A stretch of 64,000 nucleotides of DNA from Jannaschia donghaensis. Lineage in GTDB: Bacteria; Pseudomonadota; Alphaproteobacteria; Rhodobacterales; Rhodobacteraceae. Under the pieces are notes generated by a model. That model was not told the origin of the DNA. It saw nothing but the letters and a program-made list of their open reading frames with translations, and did no database searches. The stretch is from assembly GCF_001403795.1 (NCBI RefSeq), contig NZ_CXSU01000012.1, forward strand, positions 1,180,471 to 1,244,470, read 5' to 3'. The translations under genes were made by a program, and so were the position numbers. Of this stretch, positions 24,757 to 32,266 are shown piece after piece (within the stretch, counting starts at the first letter, position 1; each line of letters begins with the position of its first letter).

Positions 24757-25622
24757 AAATCGCATTCATCGGACTTGGAAACATGGGCGCGCCCATGGCC
24801 GCGAACCTTGCCGCCGCCGGCCATGACGTAACCGGCTTCGACATGGCCGCGCCCGCGCCCGACGGGGTGACGATGGCCGAAAACGCCGCCGGGGCCGCAT
24901 CGGGCGCGGACATCGTCGTTACCATGCTGCCCAACGGCGACATCCTGCGCGCCGTCGCGGCGGAGGTCGTGCCGGCGATGCAGGCAGGCGCCGTTCTCCT
25001 CGATTGCTCCACCGTCGACGTGGACAGCGCGCGCGCCGTCGCGGACATGGCCGCGGATCATGGCTGCGGCGCGCTGGACGCGCCGGTGTCGGGCGGCATC
25101 GGCGGCGCGGCGGCGGGCACGCTGACCTTCATGGTGGGCGGGGCCCAGGACGCGCTGGCCAAGGCCATGCCGCTGTTCGACGTGATGGGTGGGCGCACCG
25201 TGCATTGCGGGCCGTCGGGCAACGGACAGGCGGCGAAGATCTGCAACAACATGATCCTGGGCGCGACGATGGCCGTGACCTGCGAAGCCTTCGCGCTGGC
25301 CGACAAGCTGGGGCTGGACCGTCAGGCGATGTACGACGTCGCCTCCACCTCCTCGGGGCAGTCGTGGTCGCTGACCACCTATTGCCCCGCGCCGGGCGTC
25401 GGGCCGACCTCGCCGGCGGACAATGGCTACAAACCGGGGTTCGCCGCCGAGTTGATGCAGAAGGATCTGGGGCTGGCGCTGCAGGCCGCCGAAGCCGTCG
25501 ACAGCCCCACGCCATTGGGAACGGAGGCGTTGCGGCAATACACCGACTTCGTCGAGGACGACGGACGCGGCAAGGATTTCAGCGCGCTGTTGGAGCGGTT
25601 CGTGGGTCGGGGGCGAACGTAG
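24753..25622 (+). CDS. mmsB: 3-hydroxyisobutyrate dehydrogenase
   Basis: A 289-residue NAD-dependent beta-hydroxyacid dehydrogenase that oxidises 3-hydroxyisobutyrate to methylmalonate semialdehyde, the substrate of MmsA. Motifs: the nucleotide-binding AFIGLGNMGAPMAANL, substrate-binding DAPVSGGIGGAAAGTLTFM, and the catalytic lysine in GNGQAAKICNNMIL. The ATG at 24753 overlaps the stop of the preceding gene; the longer upstream frame is a shadow of that gene. It is the last gene of the operon. Confidence 0.95.
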   Translation: MKIAFIGLGNMGAPMAANLAAAGHDVTGFDMAAPAPDGVTMAENAAGAASGADIVVTMLPNGDILRAVAAEVVPAMQAGAVLLDCSTVDVDSARAVADMAADHGCGALDAPVSGGIGGAAAGTLTFMVGGAQDALAKAMPLFDVMGGRTVHCGPSGNGQAAKICNNMILGATMAVTCEAFALADKLGLDRQAMYDVASTSSGQSWSLTTYCPAPGVGPTSPADNGYKPGFAAELMQKDLGLALQAAEAVDSPTPLGTEALRQYTDFVEDDGRGKDFSALLERFVGRGRT

Positions 25623-25698
25623 ATCGACATTCCCCGTCAGGGTTGCGACCCGCCCCGTCCTGCGCAAGGTTCGCGCGACGGGGTAAGGGGTTACGCGA

Positions 25699-27081
25699 AT
25701 GGCAAATGAAGATTGGGACGAAGCCCTTCGACGGATTGGGAAGTGTGGGGGATACGGAAGCGTGCTAGATCTCCGGGGGCTTGCGATTGATCGCATACCT
25801 GATGAAATCACGAAAATACCCGACCTCGAGAGTCTCTATCTCGATTCGACCCAGATTTCTGACGTGTCGCCCCTCTCCGAAATGGCTTGGCTCACATTTC
25901 TTCAACTTGGAGACACTAGAGTTTCTGATCTTTCGCCACTTTCTTCCAAAGCTTCAACAAGGCTTAGACGCCTCGACATCGAGAATACGATGGTAGTCGA
26001 CCTGTCCCCAATTTCGAAGCTCAAGGGTCTTCAGTATATCAACCTCGACGGTGTTCACGCTTCCGACTTCCGCCCGCTCTTGGATCTTCCAGAGATCACT
26101 CCTGATTATCCGATTAGCTCCGGGAGAAGCCTCTCCTTCAAAAGGGCCGCGGCTTGCGCTGATGCGAAAATTGAAGCCGCCTCACAGGTCAGCTCTGAAG
26201 AAGCTAGGATCCAAGCTCTGGTCGCCCACCTGCGCACCCTTCCCCCGTGGCCGGAGCCTTTGCCGCAAGACATACCGCCAAGACCGGCTGATCCGGACGC
26301 CATCTCGCCGCCGGAACAGGATCCGGACCTCAAGCTTGTCTGGGGTGAAAACGGCTTCGATTTCTTCGCCGCGCAGGCCGGACGCGATCCCATTGTTGAT
26401 GCCGCGCTGGAGGAGTTGCGACAACTCCTCGAAACTCTGCTGCGCAAGGGAAACGCACACGATGATCTGTATGCGCGCGCCCGAAAGGCCCTAACCCTGC
26501 TCGACACGGACCTGCCCGATGCGCTGAAGTTGCACATCCAGTATCAGGCCTTGATGCGGCTCCATGCCGGGGCGGACGCGCGCCAAGAGAAATTCGACGA
26601 CGAAACGGTCGCTGCCCTCGCCAGTCTGCGCGATGTGGTGCCAGGCATCACGCTGACGAACCCCGACGTCCTGACCTTGATTGGACGGCAGGAGGCGGAC
26701 CGAACGGCCACACCGTTCGGCGTGGACCCGGCCCGCGAGCGCGCGGTGCTGGACCGCATGGCCGATAAAGACGCCCCCTTCGCCCCCGCCGTCCGCGATG
26801 CAGCGGTTGCTGCGGCGGACCCAGATCGTGCGGACCGTCTCACTAGCCTGCGGCGGATCCTAAGCCGAAATGGGATGATCGCAATGCTCAAACTAGGTGC
26901 GCGTGCTGCTGTTGCCGGTGTCATCGGAACGGGGTCATGGCAAGGGCTCACATGGGCGGTTTCGAACGCAGATACGCTCACGTCCCTCGCGCTGTCCCTG
27001 GGTGACGACATCTATTGGTGGGCCCGAACGATGCTCGACCGGATCAGGGCCCTGCTCGAGGTCCGCGCTGCCGGGCCATGA
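25699..27081 (+). CDS. Leucine-rich-repeat protein with an uncharacterised C-terminal domain
   Basis: A 460-residue protein without a signal peptide. Residues about 20-135 contain four to five leucine-rich repeats of the short SDVSPL/SDLSPL type (LESLYLDSTQISDVSPL, then LTFLQLGDTRVSDLSPL). A proline-rich linker (about 190-215) leads to a helical domain rich in alanine and leucine, and a weakly hydrophobic region near the C-terminus (MLKLGARAAVAGVIGTGSW) ends with DDIYWWARTMLDRI. The first 500 bases are clearly lower in GC and use codons unlike the neighbours, while the rest looks native. The family and role are not recognised. It sits alone between mmsB and two tRNA-Asp genes. Confidence 0.75.
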   Translation: MANEDWDEALRRIGKCGGYGSVLDLRGLAIDRIPDEITKIPDLESLYLDSTQISDVSPLSEMAWLTFLQLGDTRVSDLSPLSSKASTRLRRLDIENTMVVDLSPISKLKGLQYINLDGVHASDFRPLLDLPEITPDYPISSGRSLSFKRAAACADAKIEAASQVSSEEARIQALVAHLRTLPPWPEPLPQDIPPRPADPDAISPPEQDPDLKLVWGENGFDFFAAQAGRDPIVDAALEELRQLLETLLRKGNAHDDLYARARKALTLLDTDLPDALKLHIQYQALMRLHAGADARQEKFDDETVAALASLRDVVPGITLTNPDVLTLIGRQEADRTATPFGVDPARERAVLDRMADKDAPFAPAVRDAAVAAADPDRADRLTSLRRILSRNGMIAMLKLGARAAVAGVIGTGSWQGLTWAVSNADTLTSLALSLGDDIYWWARTMLDRIRALLEVRAAGP

Positions 27082-27160
27082 TGCTCTGACACCACCCTCT
27101 GACGCGACACCAAAACCCCGAGCACGCTCTCATTCAACCCGCGAAACCACGTCTGCCCCA

Positions 27161-27197
27161 GATCACCCGTGGATCACCCGCAGATCACCCATGGATC
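27161..27197 (+). repeat. Tandem 11-bp direct repeats (GATCACCC + 3)
   Basis: Three consecutive 11-bp units, GATCACCCGTG, GATCACCCGCA and GATCACCCATG, start at 27161, 27172 and 27183, followed by a partial GATC at 27194. The region (27082-27252) holds no gene. The 11-bp spacing equals one helical turn, as in iterons or regulator half-site arrays, but no function is evident. Confidence 0.7.
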
Positions 27198-27252
27198 CGA
27201 CACAAAAATGCAACGTAGGTAGGCGCACGGTCTTCGTACGAAAGGGAGGGAG

Positions 27253-27329
27253 TGGCGCGGTTGACGGGGCTCGAACCCGCGACCCCCGGCGTGACAGGCC
27301 GGTACTCTAACCAACTGAGCTACAACCGC
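27253..27329 (-). tRNA. tRNA-Asp (anticodon GTC), copy 1
   Basis: Read on the minus strand, it starts GCGGTTGTAGCTCAGTTGG, has anticodon loop CTGTCAC (GTC), a TTCGAGC T-loop and the matching acceptor CAACCGC, then G and an encoded CCA at 27253-27255. All four arms pair well. It appears identical to the copy at 27356-27432. Confidence 0.95.
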
Positions 27330-27338
27330 GCATCACGC

Positions 27339-27454
27339 GGGGGACTGGTGGGCGGTGGCGCGGTTGACGGGGCTCGAACCCGCGACCCCCGGCGTGACAG
27401 GCCGGTACTCTAACCAACTGAGCTACAACCGCAGCCTTTGCCCGCCAGTCCCCC
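27339..27454. repeat. 15-bp inverted repeat enclosing the second tRNA-Asp
   Basis: GGGGGACTGGTGGGC at 27339-27353 and GCCCGCCAGTCCCCC at 27440-27454 are inverted copies with one difference. They bracket tRNA-Asp copy 2. They may be a leftover of the duplication or a long-range stem in the precursor transcript. Confidence 0.6.
27356..27432 (-). tRNA. tRNA-Asp (anticodon GTC), copy 2
   Basis: Same sequence as copy 1, with 26 bases between the two. CCA is encoded at 27356-27358. On the minus strand this copy is transcribed first, probably as one precursor with copy 1. Confidence 0.95.
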
Positions 27455-27544
27455 GGCGTGTGCGCGGTTTATGGTGCGTCCCGGCGGGCGTCAAGCGCGA
27501 TAGCATCGCAATTCGCGCCTTTTGTCGCGCCCGCCGATCCGGCC

Positions 27545-28483
27545 CTAGCGATCGGGCAACGGGATATGCTCCGCATCGTCGCCCGGCGGCAGGCTGAAGC
27601 GTCCGTGCGCCCAGTCGCCCGCGCGCCACGCCTCCTTGGCGGCATCGATCTTCTCGCGCGAGGAGGCTACGAAATTCCACCAGATATGGCGCGGCCCCTC
27701 CAGCGTATCGCCGCCCAGCAAAAGCACGCGCGCACCCTGATCGCCCGCTTTCAACGACAGACGGTCGCCGGGGCGGAACACCATCATGCGACCTGCCTCG
27801 AACGTCTGGCCGGCGACCGACACGTCGCCGGACATCACGTAGACACCGCGATCCTCGTGGTCGTCGGGCAGCGGGATCATCGCTCCCGCCTCCAGCATCG
27901 CGTCGGCGTAGAACAGGCGGCTTGCCGTTTCGACCGGGGCGGAGGCACCCCAGGCGTCGCCCAGGATCATGCGGACCTGCTTGCCCTCGGCCTCCAGCAT
28001 CGGCAGGTCGGCTTTGGGCGCGTGGACAAAGGCCGCGGCGTCCTCCTCCCGGTCCTCGGGCAGGGCCACCCAGGTCTGAATGCCGAACAGCGACTTCTCG
28101 GTCTGGCGATACGCGCCGTCCATCCGCTCCGAATGGGTGATGCCGTTGCCGGCGACCATCCAGTTGACCGCGCCCGGTTCGATCCATTGATCGGTGCCCA
28201 GCGAGTCGCGGTGATGAATGCGTCCTTTCATCAGATAGGTCACCGTGGCCAAGCCAATGTGCGGATGCGGGCGAACGTCGATGCCCTGCCCCGTCAGGAA
28301 TTCCGCCGGGCCCATCTGGTCGAAGAAGATGAACGGCCCGACCATCTGCCGCCTGGGCGCGGGCAATGCGCGCCGCACCTCGAAGCCGCCCAGATCGCGG
28401 GCGCGGGGCACGATGACCGTTTCAATGGCATCGACGGCGTTGCCGATGGGGACGTGGGTGTCGAGAATGGGGTTCCAGCTCAT
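27545..28483 (-). CDS. Pirin family protein
   Basis: A 312-residue bicupin of the pirin family. The metal-binding motif of the N-terminal cupin is visible as RPHPHIGLATVTYLMKG followed by HHRDSLG and GNGITHSE, which supplies the histidines and glutamate. The C-terminal cupin begins near PLPDDHEDRGVYVMSG. Some bacterial pirins oxidise flavonols such as quercetin, others bind pyruvate dehydrogenase; which applies here is unknown. AGGAG lies before ATG 28483. It is divergent from the SDR gene. Confidence 0.92.
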   Translation of the reverse strand: MSWNPILDTHVPIGNAVDAIETVIVPRARDLGGFEVRRALPAPRRQMVGPFIFFDQMGPAEFLTGQGIDVRPHPHIGLATVTYLMKGRIHHRDSLGTDQWIEPGAVNWMVAGNGITHSERMDGAYRQTEKSLFGIQTWVALPEDREEDAAAFVHAPKADLPMLEAEGKQVRMILGDAWGASAPVETASRLFYADAMLEAGAMIPLPDDHEDRGVYVMSGDVSVAGQTFEAGRMMVFRPGDRLSLKAGDQGARVLLLGGDTLEGPRHIWWNFVASSREKIDAAKEAWRAGDWAHGRFSLPPGDDAEHIPLPDR

Positions 28484-28634
28484 GTCGCGCTCCTCCGGCT
28501 TTGATGGTGAATTTAGGAGGAATGGATACAGCGCGCCACCGGCGGGGGCGCACGGACCCCCTGCGCATTTCCGCAACCCGTTGGCATTGCCGAGATCCCC
28601 GTGCAACGTGGCGGCGAACCGAAGGGGAGACGGC

Positions 28635-29384
28635 ATGACGAAGACGGCAGTGGTGACGGGGGCCGCGCGCGGCATCGGGTTGGCGACGACGAAACTGTTC
28701 CTGGCGGAAGGCCGGCGGGTGATCATGGTCGACAACGACGAGGCGGAGCTGGCGAAAGCCGCCGACGGCCTGACCGGGGCGACGCCCCTGCCCTGCGACG
28801 TCAGCGACCCGCAGGGCGTGAACCTGCTGGCGCGGGCGGTGATGGACGCGGTGGGTCGGGTCGACGCACTGGTCAACAACGCCGGCCTGGCCGATTTCGG
28901 TCCGATCGAGCAGACGGATTTCGAGCGGTGGCGCGCGGTGATGGCGACCAATCTGGACGGCGTCTTTTTGATGAGTCAGGCGCTGACGCCCGCGCTGAAG
29001 GCCACGAAGGGCGCCATCGTGAACATCGCGTCGATCAGTGCGCTGCGCGCCTCCACGCTGCGCGTGGCCTATGGCACGTCAAAGGCCGGCGTCGCACATC
29101 TGACGCAGCAACAGGCGGTGGAGTTGGGGGAACACGGCATCCGCGCGAATTGCGTCTGTCCCGGTCCGGTCCGCACCAAGCTGGCGATGGCGGTGCACAC
29201 GCAGGACATCATCGACGCCTATCACGACGCCATCCCGCTGAACCGATATGGTCAGGAAACGGAGGTTGCCGAGGCGATCGTCTGGCTATGTTCCGACAAG
29301 GCGAGCTTCGTGACCGGTCAGCGTCTGGCCGTGGACGGCGGGTTCGAGGCGACGGGCATCGGCCTGCCGTCACTGCGGGAATGA
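28635..29384 (+). CDS. Short-chain dehydrogenase/reductase
   Basis: A 249-residue classical SDR: NAD(P)-binding TGAARGIG at residues about 9-16, an aspartate after the second strand (MVDNDEAEL) that favours NAD(H), NNAG, and the catalytic serine, tyrosine and lysine in SISALRASTLRVAYGTSKAG. It ends with the usual SDR tail TGQRLAVDGGF. AAGGGGAG precedes ATG 28635. The substrate is unknown and neighbours give no clue. Confidence 0.93.
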   Translation: MTKTAVVTGAARGIGLATTKLFLAEGRRVIMVDNDEAELAKAADGLTGATPLPCDVSDPQGVNLLARAVMDAVGRVDALVNNAGLADFGPIEQTDFERWRAVMATNLDGVFLMSQALTPALKATKGAIVNIASISALRASTLRVAYGTSKAGVAHLTQQQAVELGEHGIRANCVCPGPVRTKLAMAVHTQDIIDAYHDAIPLNRYGQETEVAEAIVWLCSDKASFVTGQRLAVDGGFEATGIGLPSLRE

Positions 29385-29476
29385 TTTGAAGTGCGTCCGG
29401 CTCGGACCGAAGGCCGCGGCGCGCCCGACTTTGTCGGACGCTTTCGCGCATTCAGAGTTTGCTTTGCGGGCTTCTG

Positions 29477-29552
29477 TGGTGGGTGGTGAGGGGCTCGAAC
29501 CCCCGACATCCTCGGTGTAAACGAGACGCTCTACCAACTGAGCTAACCACCC
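29477..29552 (-). tRNA. tRNA-Val (anticodon TAC)
   Basis: On the minus strand it begins GGGTGGTTAGCTCAGTTGG, has anticodon loop TTTACAC (TAC), GGTTCGAGCCC in the T arm, and closes with ACCACCC, A and encoded CCA (29477-29479). The cloverleaf pairs well. Confidence 0.95.
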
Positions 29553-29590
29553 GCGTGGCGGGGATAGCGTGGACCGCGGGCCGCATCAAG

Positions 29591-30118
29591 TCATCGCAGG
29601 ACCGTCTCTTCGCCCGCCTCGATGCGATGCACAACGCCCTGAGGGTTGGTCATCCAATCCCAGTCCGACAGGTCACGGCCCGTCAGAAGGGCGCGCAGGG
29701 CAATGCCCGTCACGCCGTGGGTCACCAGGATCGCCGGCTTGCGCAGATCCCCCAGCAAACCATCGACGCGGCGCGTCAAGGCCGCCCGCGTCTCTCCGTC
29801 CGGGCTGTCGAACCGCCACCCCGGACCGGGCGGCTGGTCCATCTCCTGGCGGGTCCGGCCCTGCCTACGTCCCATGTCGATCTCCGCCAGGCGGTCGTCG
29901 ACATCAGCGGACAGACCGGCCAGCGCGGCGGTGGCACGCGCGCGACCGAGCGGACTGACGAGGACAGGTGCCGTCACGCCGAACCTTCGCAGGATCGCCC
30001 CCTGACGCGCCGCCTGCACCTGACCGAGCGGCGTGAGCGCCGAGTCGAGCCGCCCCTGAAGGCGACCCTCGACGTTCCAGACCGTCTGACCGTGCCGCAA
30101 AATGTAGAGAGGCGGCAT
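29591..30118 (-). CDS. Histidine phosphatase family protein (phosphoglycerate-mutase-like)
   Basis: A 175-residue protein of the histidine phosphatase superfamily. It has the phospho-histidine motif LYILRHGQTVWN, a conserved arginine in VSPLGRARATA, and the second histidine in VTHGVTGIALR. It is shorter than true phosphoglycerate mutase and more like alpha-ribazole or general sugar phosphatases. The substrate is not known. It lies between two tRNA-Val genes on the same strand. Confidence 0.9.
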   Translation of the reverse strand: MPPLYILRHGQTVWNVEGRLQGRLDSALTPLGQVQAARQGAILRRFGVTAPVLVSPLGRARATAALAGLSADVDDRLAEIDMGRRQGRTRQEMDQPPGPGWRFDSPDGETRAALTRRVDGLLGDLRKPAILVTHGVTGIALRALLTGRDLSDWDWMTNPQGVVHRIEAGEETVLR

Positions 30119-30152
30119 CGGCGGACCATCTGGCGAAAAAAGGGGGTGGCGG

Positions 30153-30224
30153 TGGGTGATAAGGGATTTGAACCCCTGACATCTTCGATGTGAACGAAGC
30201 GCTCTACCACTGAGCTAATCACCC
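30153..30224 (-). tRNA. tRNA-Val (anticodon CAC)
   Basis: On the minus strand it begins GGGTGATTAGCTCAGTGG, has anticodon stem CTTCG/CGAAG with loop TTCACAT (CAC), a TTCAAAT T-loop and acceptor ATCACCC with discriminator A. The next bases read CCG, so the CCA end is not encoded, unlike the other tRNAs in the window. Confidence 0.95.
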
Positions 30225-30344
30225 GAACCGTGCCCGTTCTCTAGACAAACGCGATACGGGGTTCAAGACCCGCGAACCGCATCGGTGCAGATCGTTGACG
30301 CCGCGCCTTCGGGCGGCGACCCTTGGGGGGACCCAAAGGATTGC

Positions 30345-31229
30345 ATGCCCATGAAATACTTCCTCCTCCCCCTTGCGCTGCTGCCCGCGACGGGCCTGGC
30401 CGAGCCGCGGATCGCCGTCATCTCTGCCTTCGAGCCGGAGTGGATCGCCCTGCAGGACGGGCTGGAGGATGCGGAAACGCAGCTCATCAACGGCAACCGT
30501 TTCGTGACCGGCACGATGGACGGGCAAGAGGTCGTGTTGTTCCTGTCCGGCATCAGCATGGTGAACGCCGCGATGACCACACAACTGGCGCTGGAGCGGT
30601 TCGAGATCGAGGCGATCGTCTTCTCGGGGATCGCGGGCGGCGTCGACCCGGATCTTTCGATCGGGGACGTCGTCGTGGCGGCGCGATGGGGCAATTACCT
30701 CAACACGATCATGGCCCGCGAAACGGCGGATGGCTTTGCGATCCCGCCCTGGATGACGTCGGATTTCGGACCGCTGGGTATGATGTTCACCCGCACCGAA
30801 GCGGTGCAGAGCGCCCGCGCCGATGCGCCTGAGCGAAAGTTCTGGTTCGAAGCCGATCCGGCGCTGCTGGAAAAGGCGCGGACGCTGGCCACGGACTTTG
30901 ACCTGCCGGCCTGCAACGCCGACGGAACCTGCCTAAGCGAAGCGCCCCAGATCGTCGTGGGCGGAAACGGCGTGTCGGGCGCTGCCTTCGTCGACAACGC
31001 GGAATTGCGGGAATGGGCCTTCCGGGAATTCGATGCGCAGGTTCTGGACATGGAAAGTGGGGCCGTCGCACAGGTGGCCTGGGCCAACGAGGTGCCGTTC
31101 ATCGCCTTCCGGTCCCTGTCGGATCTGGCCGGCGGCGGCGACGGCGAGAACGAAATGGGGACCTTCATGTCCATCGCGGCCGGCAATTCCGCCGGCGTCG
31201 TGCGCGCCTTTCTTGCCACGCTGGACTGA
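30345..31229 (+). CDS. Exported MTA/SAH nucleosidase-like protein (PNP/UDP phosphorylase family)
   Basis: A 294-residue protein with the nucleosidase fold: IAVISAFEPEWIAL at the start of the mature part, VFSGIAGGVDPDL, and the catalytic-region motif VLDMESGAVAQVAW followed by FRSLSDLAGG with its aspartate. The N-terminus MPMKYFLLPLALLPATGLAEP is a typical signal peptide, so it should act in the periplasm, whereas known MTA/SAH nucleosidases are cytoplasmic. Two cysteines in PACNADGTC could form a disulfide. AAGGA lies before the start; ATG 30351 is an equally possible start. Confidence 0.85.
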   Translation: MPMKYFLLPLALLPATGLAEPRIAVISAFEPEWIALQDGLEDAETQLINGNRFVTGTMDGQEVVLFLSGISMVNAAMTTQLALERFEIEAIVFSGIAGGVDPDLSIGDVVVAARWGNYLNTIMARETADGFAIPPWMTSDFGPLGMMFTRTEAVQSARADAPERKFWFEADPALLEKARTLATDFDLPACNADGTCLSEAPQIVVGGNGVSGAAFVDNAELREWAFREFDAQVLDMESGAVAQVAWANEVPFIAFRSLSDLAGGGDGENEMGTFMSIAAGNSAGVVRAFLATLD

Positions 31230-31306
31230 CCCGGCGACTTCAAGCGACGGCCGACGAATGGCATTTAGCCTTGCCGCCGCGCGGTGGCTGACCCAGAACC
31301 GCCCGC

Positions 31307-32218
31307 ATGGACGTGCAGCGCATCCTCGACGATATCGGGACGGACATGGCCGCCCGGCCCGACCGGGGGCTGGCGGCGACCTATATCCCCGAACTGGCCG
31401 GCATTGATCCTGCGCAATTCGGCTTGGCCGTCGCCCTGGCCGACGGCCGCGTCCTGACCACCGGCGATGCAGACGTGTCCTTCTCGATCCAGTCGGTCTC
31501 CAAGGTCTTCACCCTGGCGCTGGCCCTGGGCCGCCAGGGGGACGGGCTGTGGTCGCGCGTCGGGCGGGAGCCGTCGGGCCATGCCTTCAACTCCATCCTG
31601 CAGTTGGAAACCGAAGCGGGCATTCCGCGCAATCCGTTCATCAACGCCGGCGCGCTGGTGGTGACTGATACCATTCTGGACGGGCGGGCGCCCAAGGAAA
31701 CCCTGGCGGAGCTTGTGCAATTCGTGCGCGCCGCTGCGGACGACGACGACCTTCATATCGACGCGGACGTCGCGCGATCCGAACAGGCGCATGGTCACCG
31801 CAACACCGCGCTGGCGGAGTTCATGGCCGCCCATGGCAACATGCGAAACCCGGTCGAAAAGACGTGCGGGACCTATTTCCACCAATGCGCCATAGCCATG
31901 ACCTGTCGTCAGCTTGCCCTCGCGGGGCGGTTCCTGATGGGCGCGCCCGACATGCCGCGCCTGGTGTCACCCGCCCGGATGCGACGGGTTCTGGCGCTGA
32001 TGATGACCTGCGGACATTACGACGCCTCGGGCGATTTCGCCTTCCGCGTCGGCCTTCCGGGAAAAAGCGGCGTGGGCGGCGGCATCCTGGTGATCGCACC
32101 GGGCCGCGCGTCGATCGCCGTCTGGTCACCGGGATTGAACGCAAACGGCAATTCGCATCTGGGCAGCATCGCGATGGAAATGTTGGCCGCGCGAACCGGA
32201 TGGTCCGTGTTCGACTGA
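31307..32218 (+). CDS. glsA: Glutaminase
   Basis: A 303-residue serine-dependent beta-lactamase-fold glutaminase that converts glutamine to glutamate and ammonia. The catalytic pair is visible in SIQSVSKVF (serine 63, lysine 66), with [14 protein letters not shown] and GKSGVGGGI as further family motifs. It stands alone, with no strong ribosome site visible, and ends at a terminator shared with the convergent lon gene. Confidence 0.95.
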   Translation: MDVQRILDDIGTDMAARPDRGLAATYIPELAGIDPAQFGLAVALADGRVLTTGDADVSFSIQSVSKVFTLALALGRQGDGLWSRVGREPSGHAFNSILQLETEAGIPRNPFINAGALVVTDTILDGRAPKETLAELVQFVRAAADDDDLHIDADVARSEQAHGHRNTALAEFMAAHGNMRNPVEKTCGTYFHQCAIAMTCRQLALAGRFLMGAPDMPRLVSPARMRRVLALMMTCGHYDASGDFAFRVGLPGKSGVGGGILVIAPGRASIAVWSPGLNANGNSHLGSIAMEMLAARTGWSVFD

Positions 32219-32222
32219 AACG

Positions 32223-32246
32223 AAAAGGGGCACCCGAAGGTGCCCC
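32223..32246 (-). terminator. Terminator of lon (shared with glsA)
   Basis: GGGGCACC (32227-32234), loop CGAA, GGTGCCCC (32239-32246) form a perfect 8-bp stem. In the minus orientation a TTTT run follows, so it mainly ends lon transcription; it may also serve glsA. Confidence 0.8.
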
Positions 32247-32266
32247 GATCGTCAGTTTGGGTAAGG

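Noticed and set aside
27161-27197. Tandem GATCACCC repeats considered as a short CRISPR array
   Set aside because: Repeat units are 8 bp with 3-bp spacers; CRISPR repeats are over 20 bp with spacers of similar length, and no cas genes are present.
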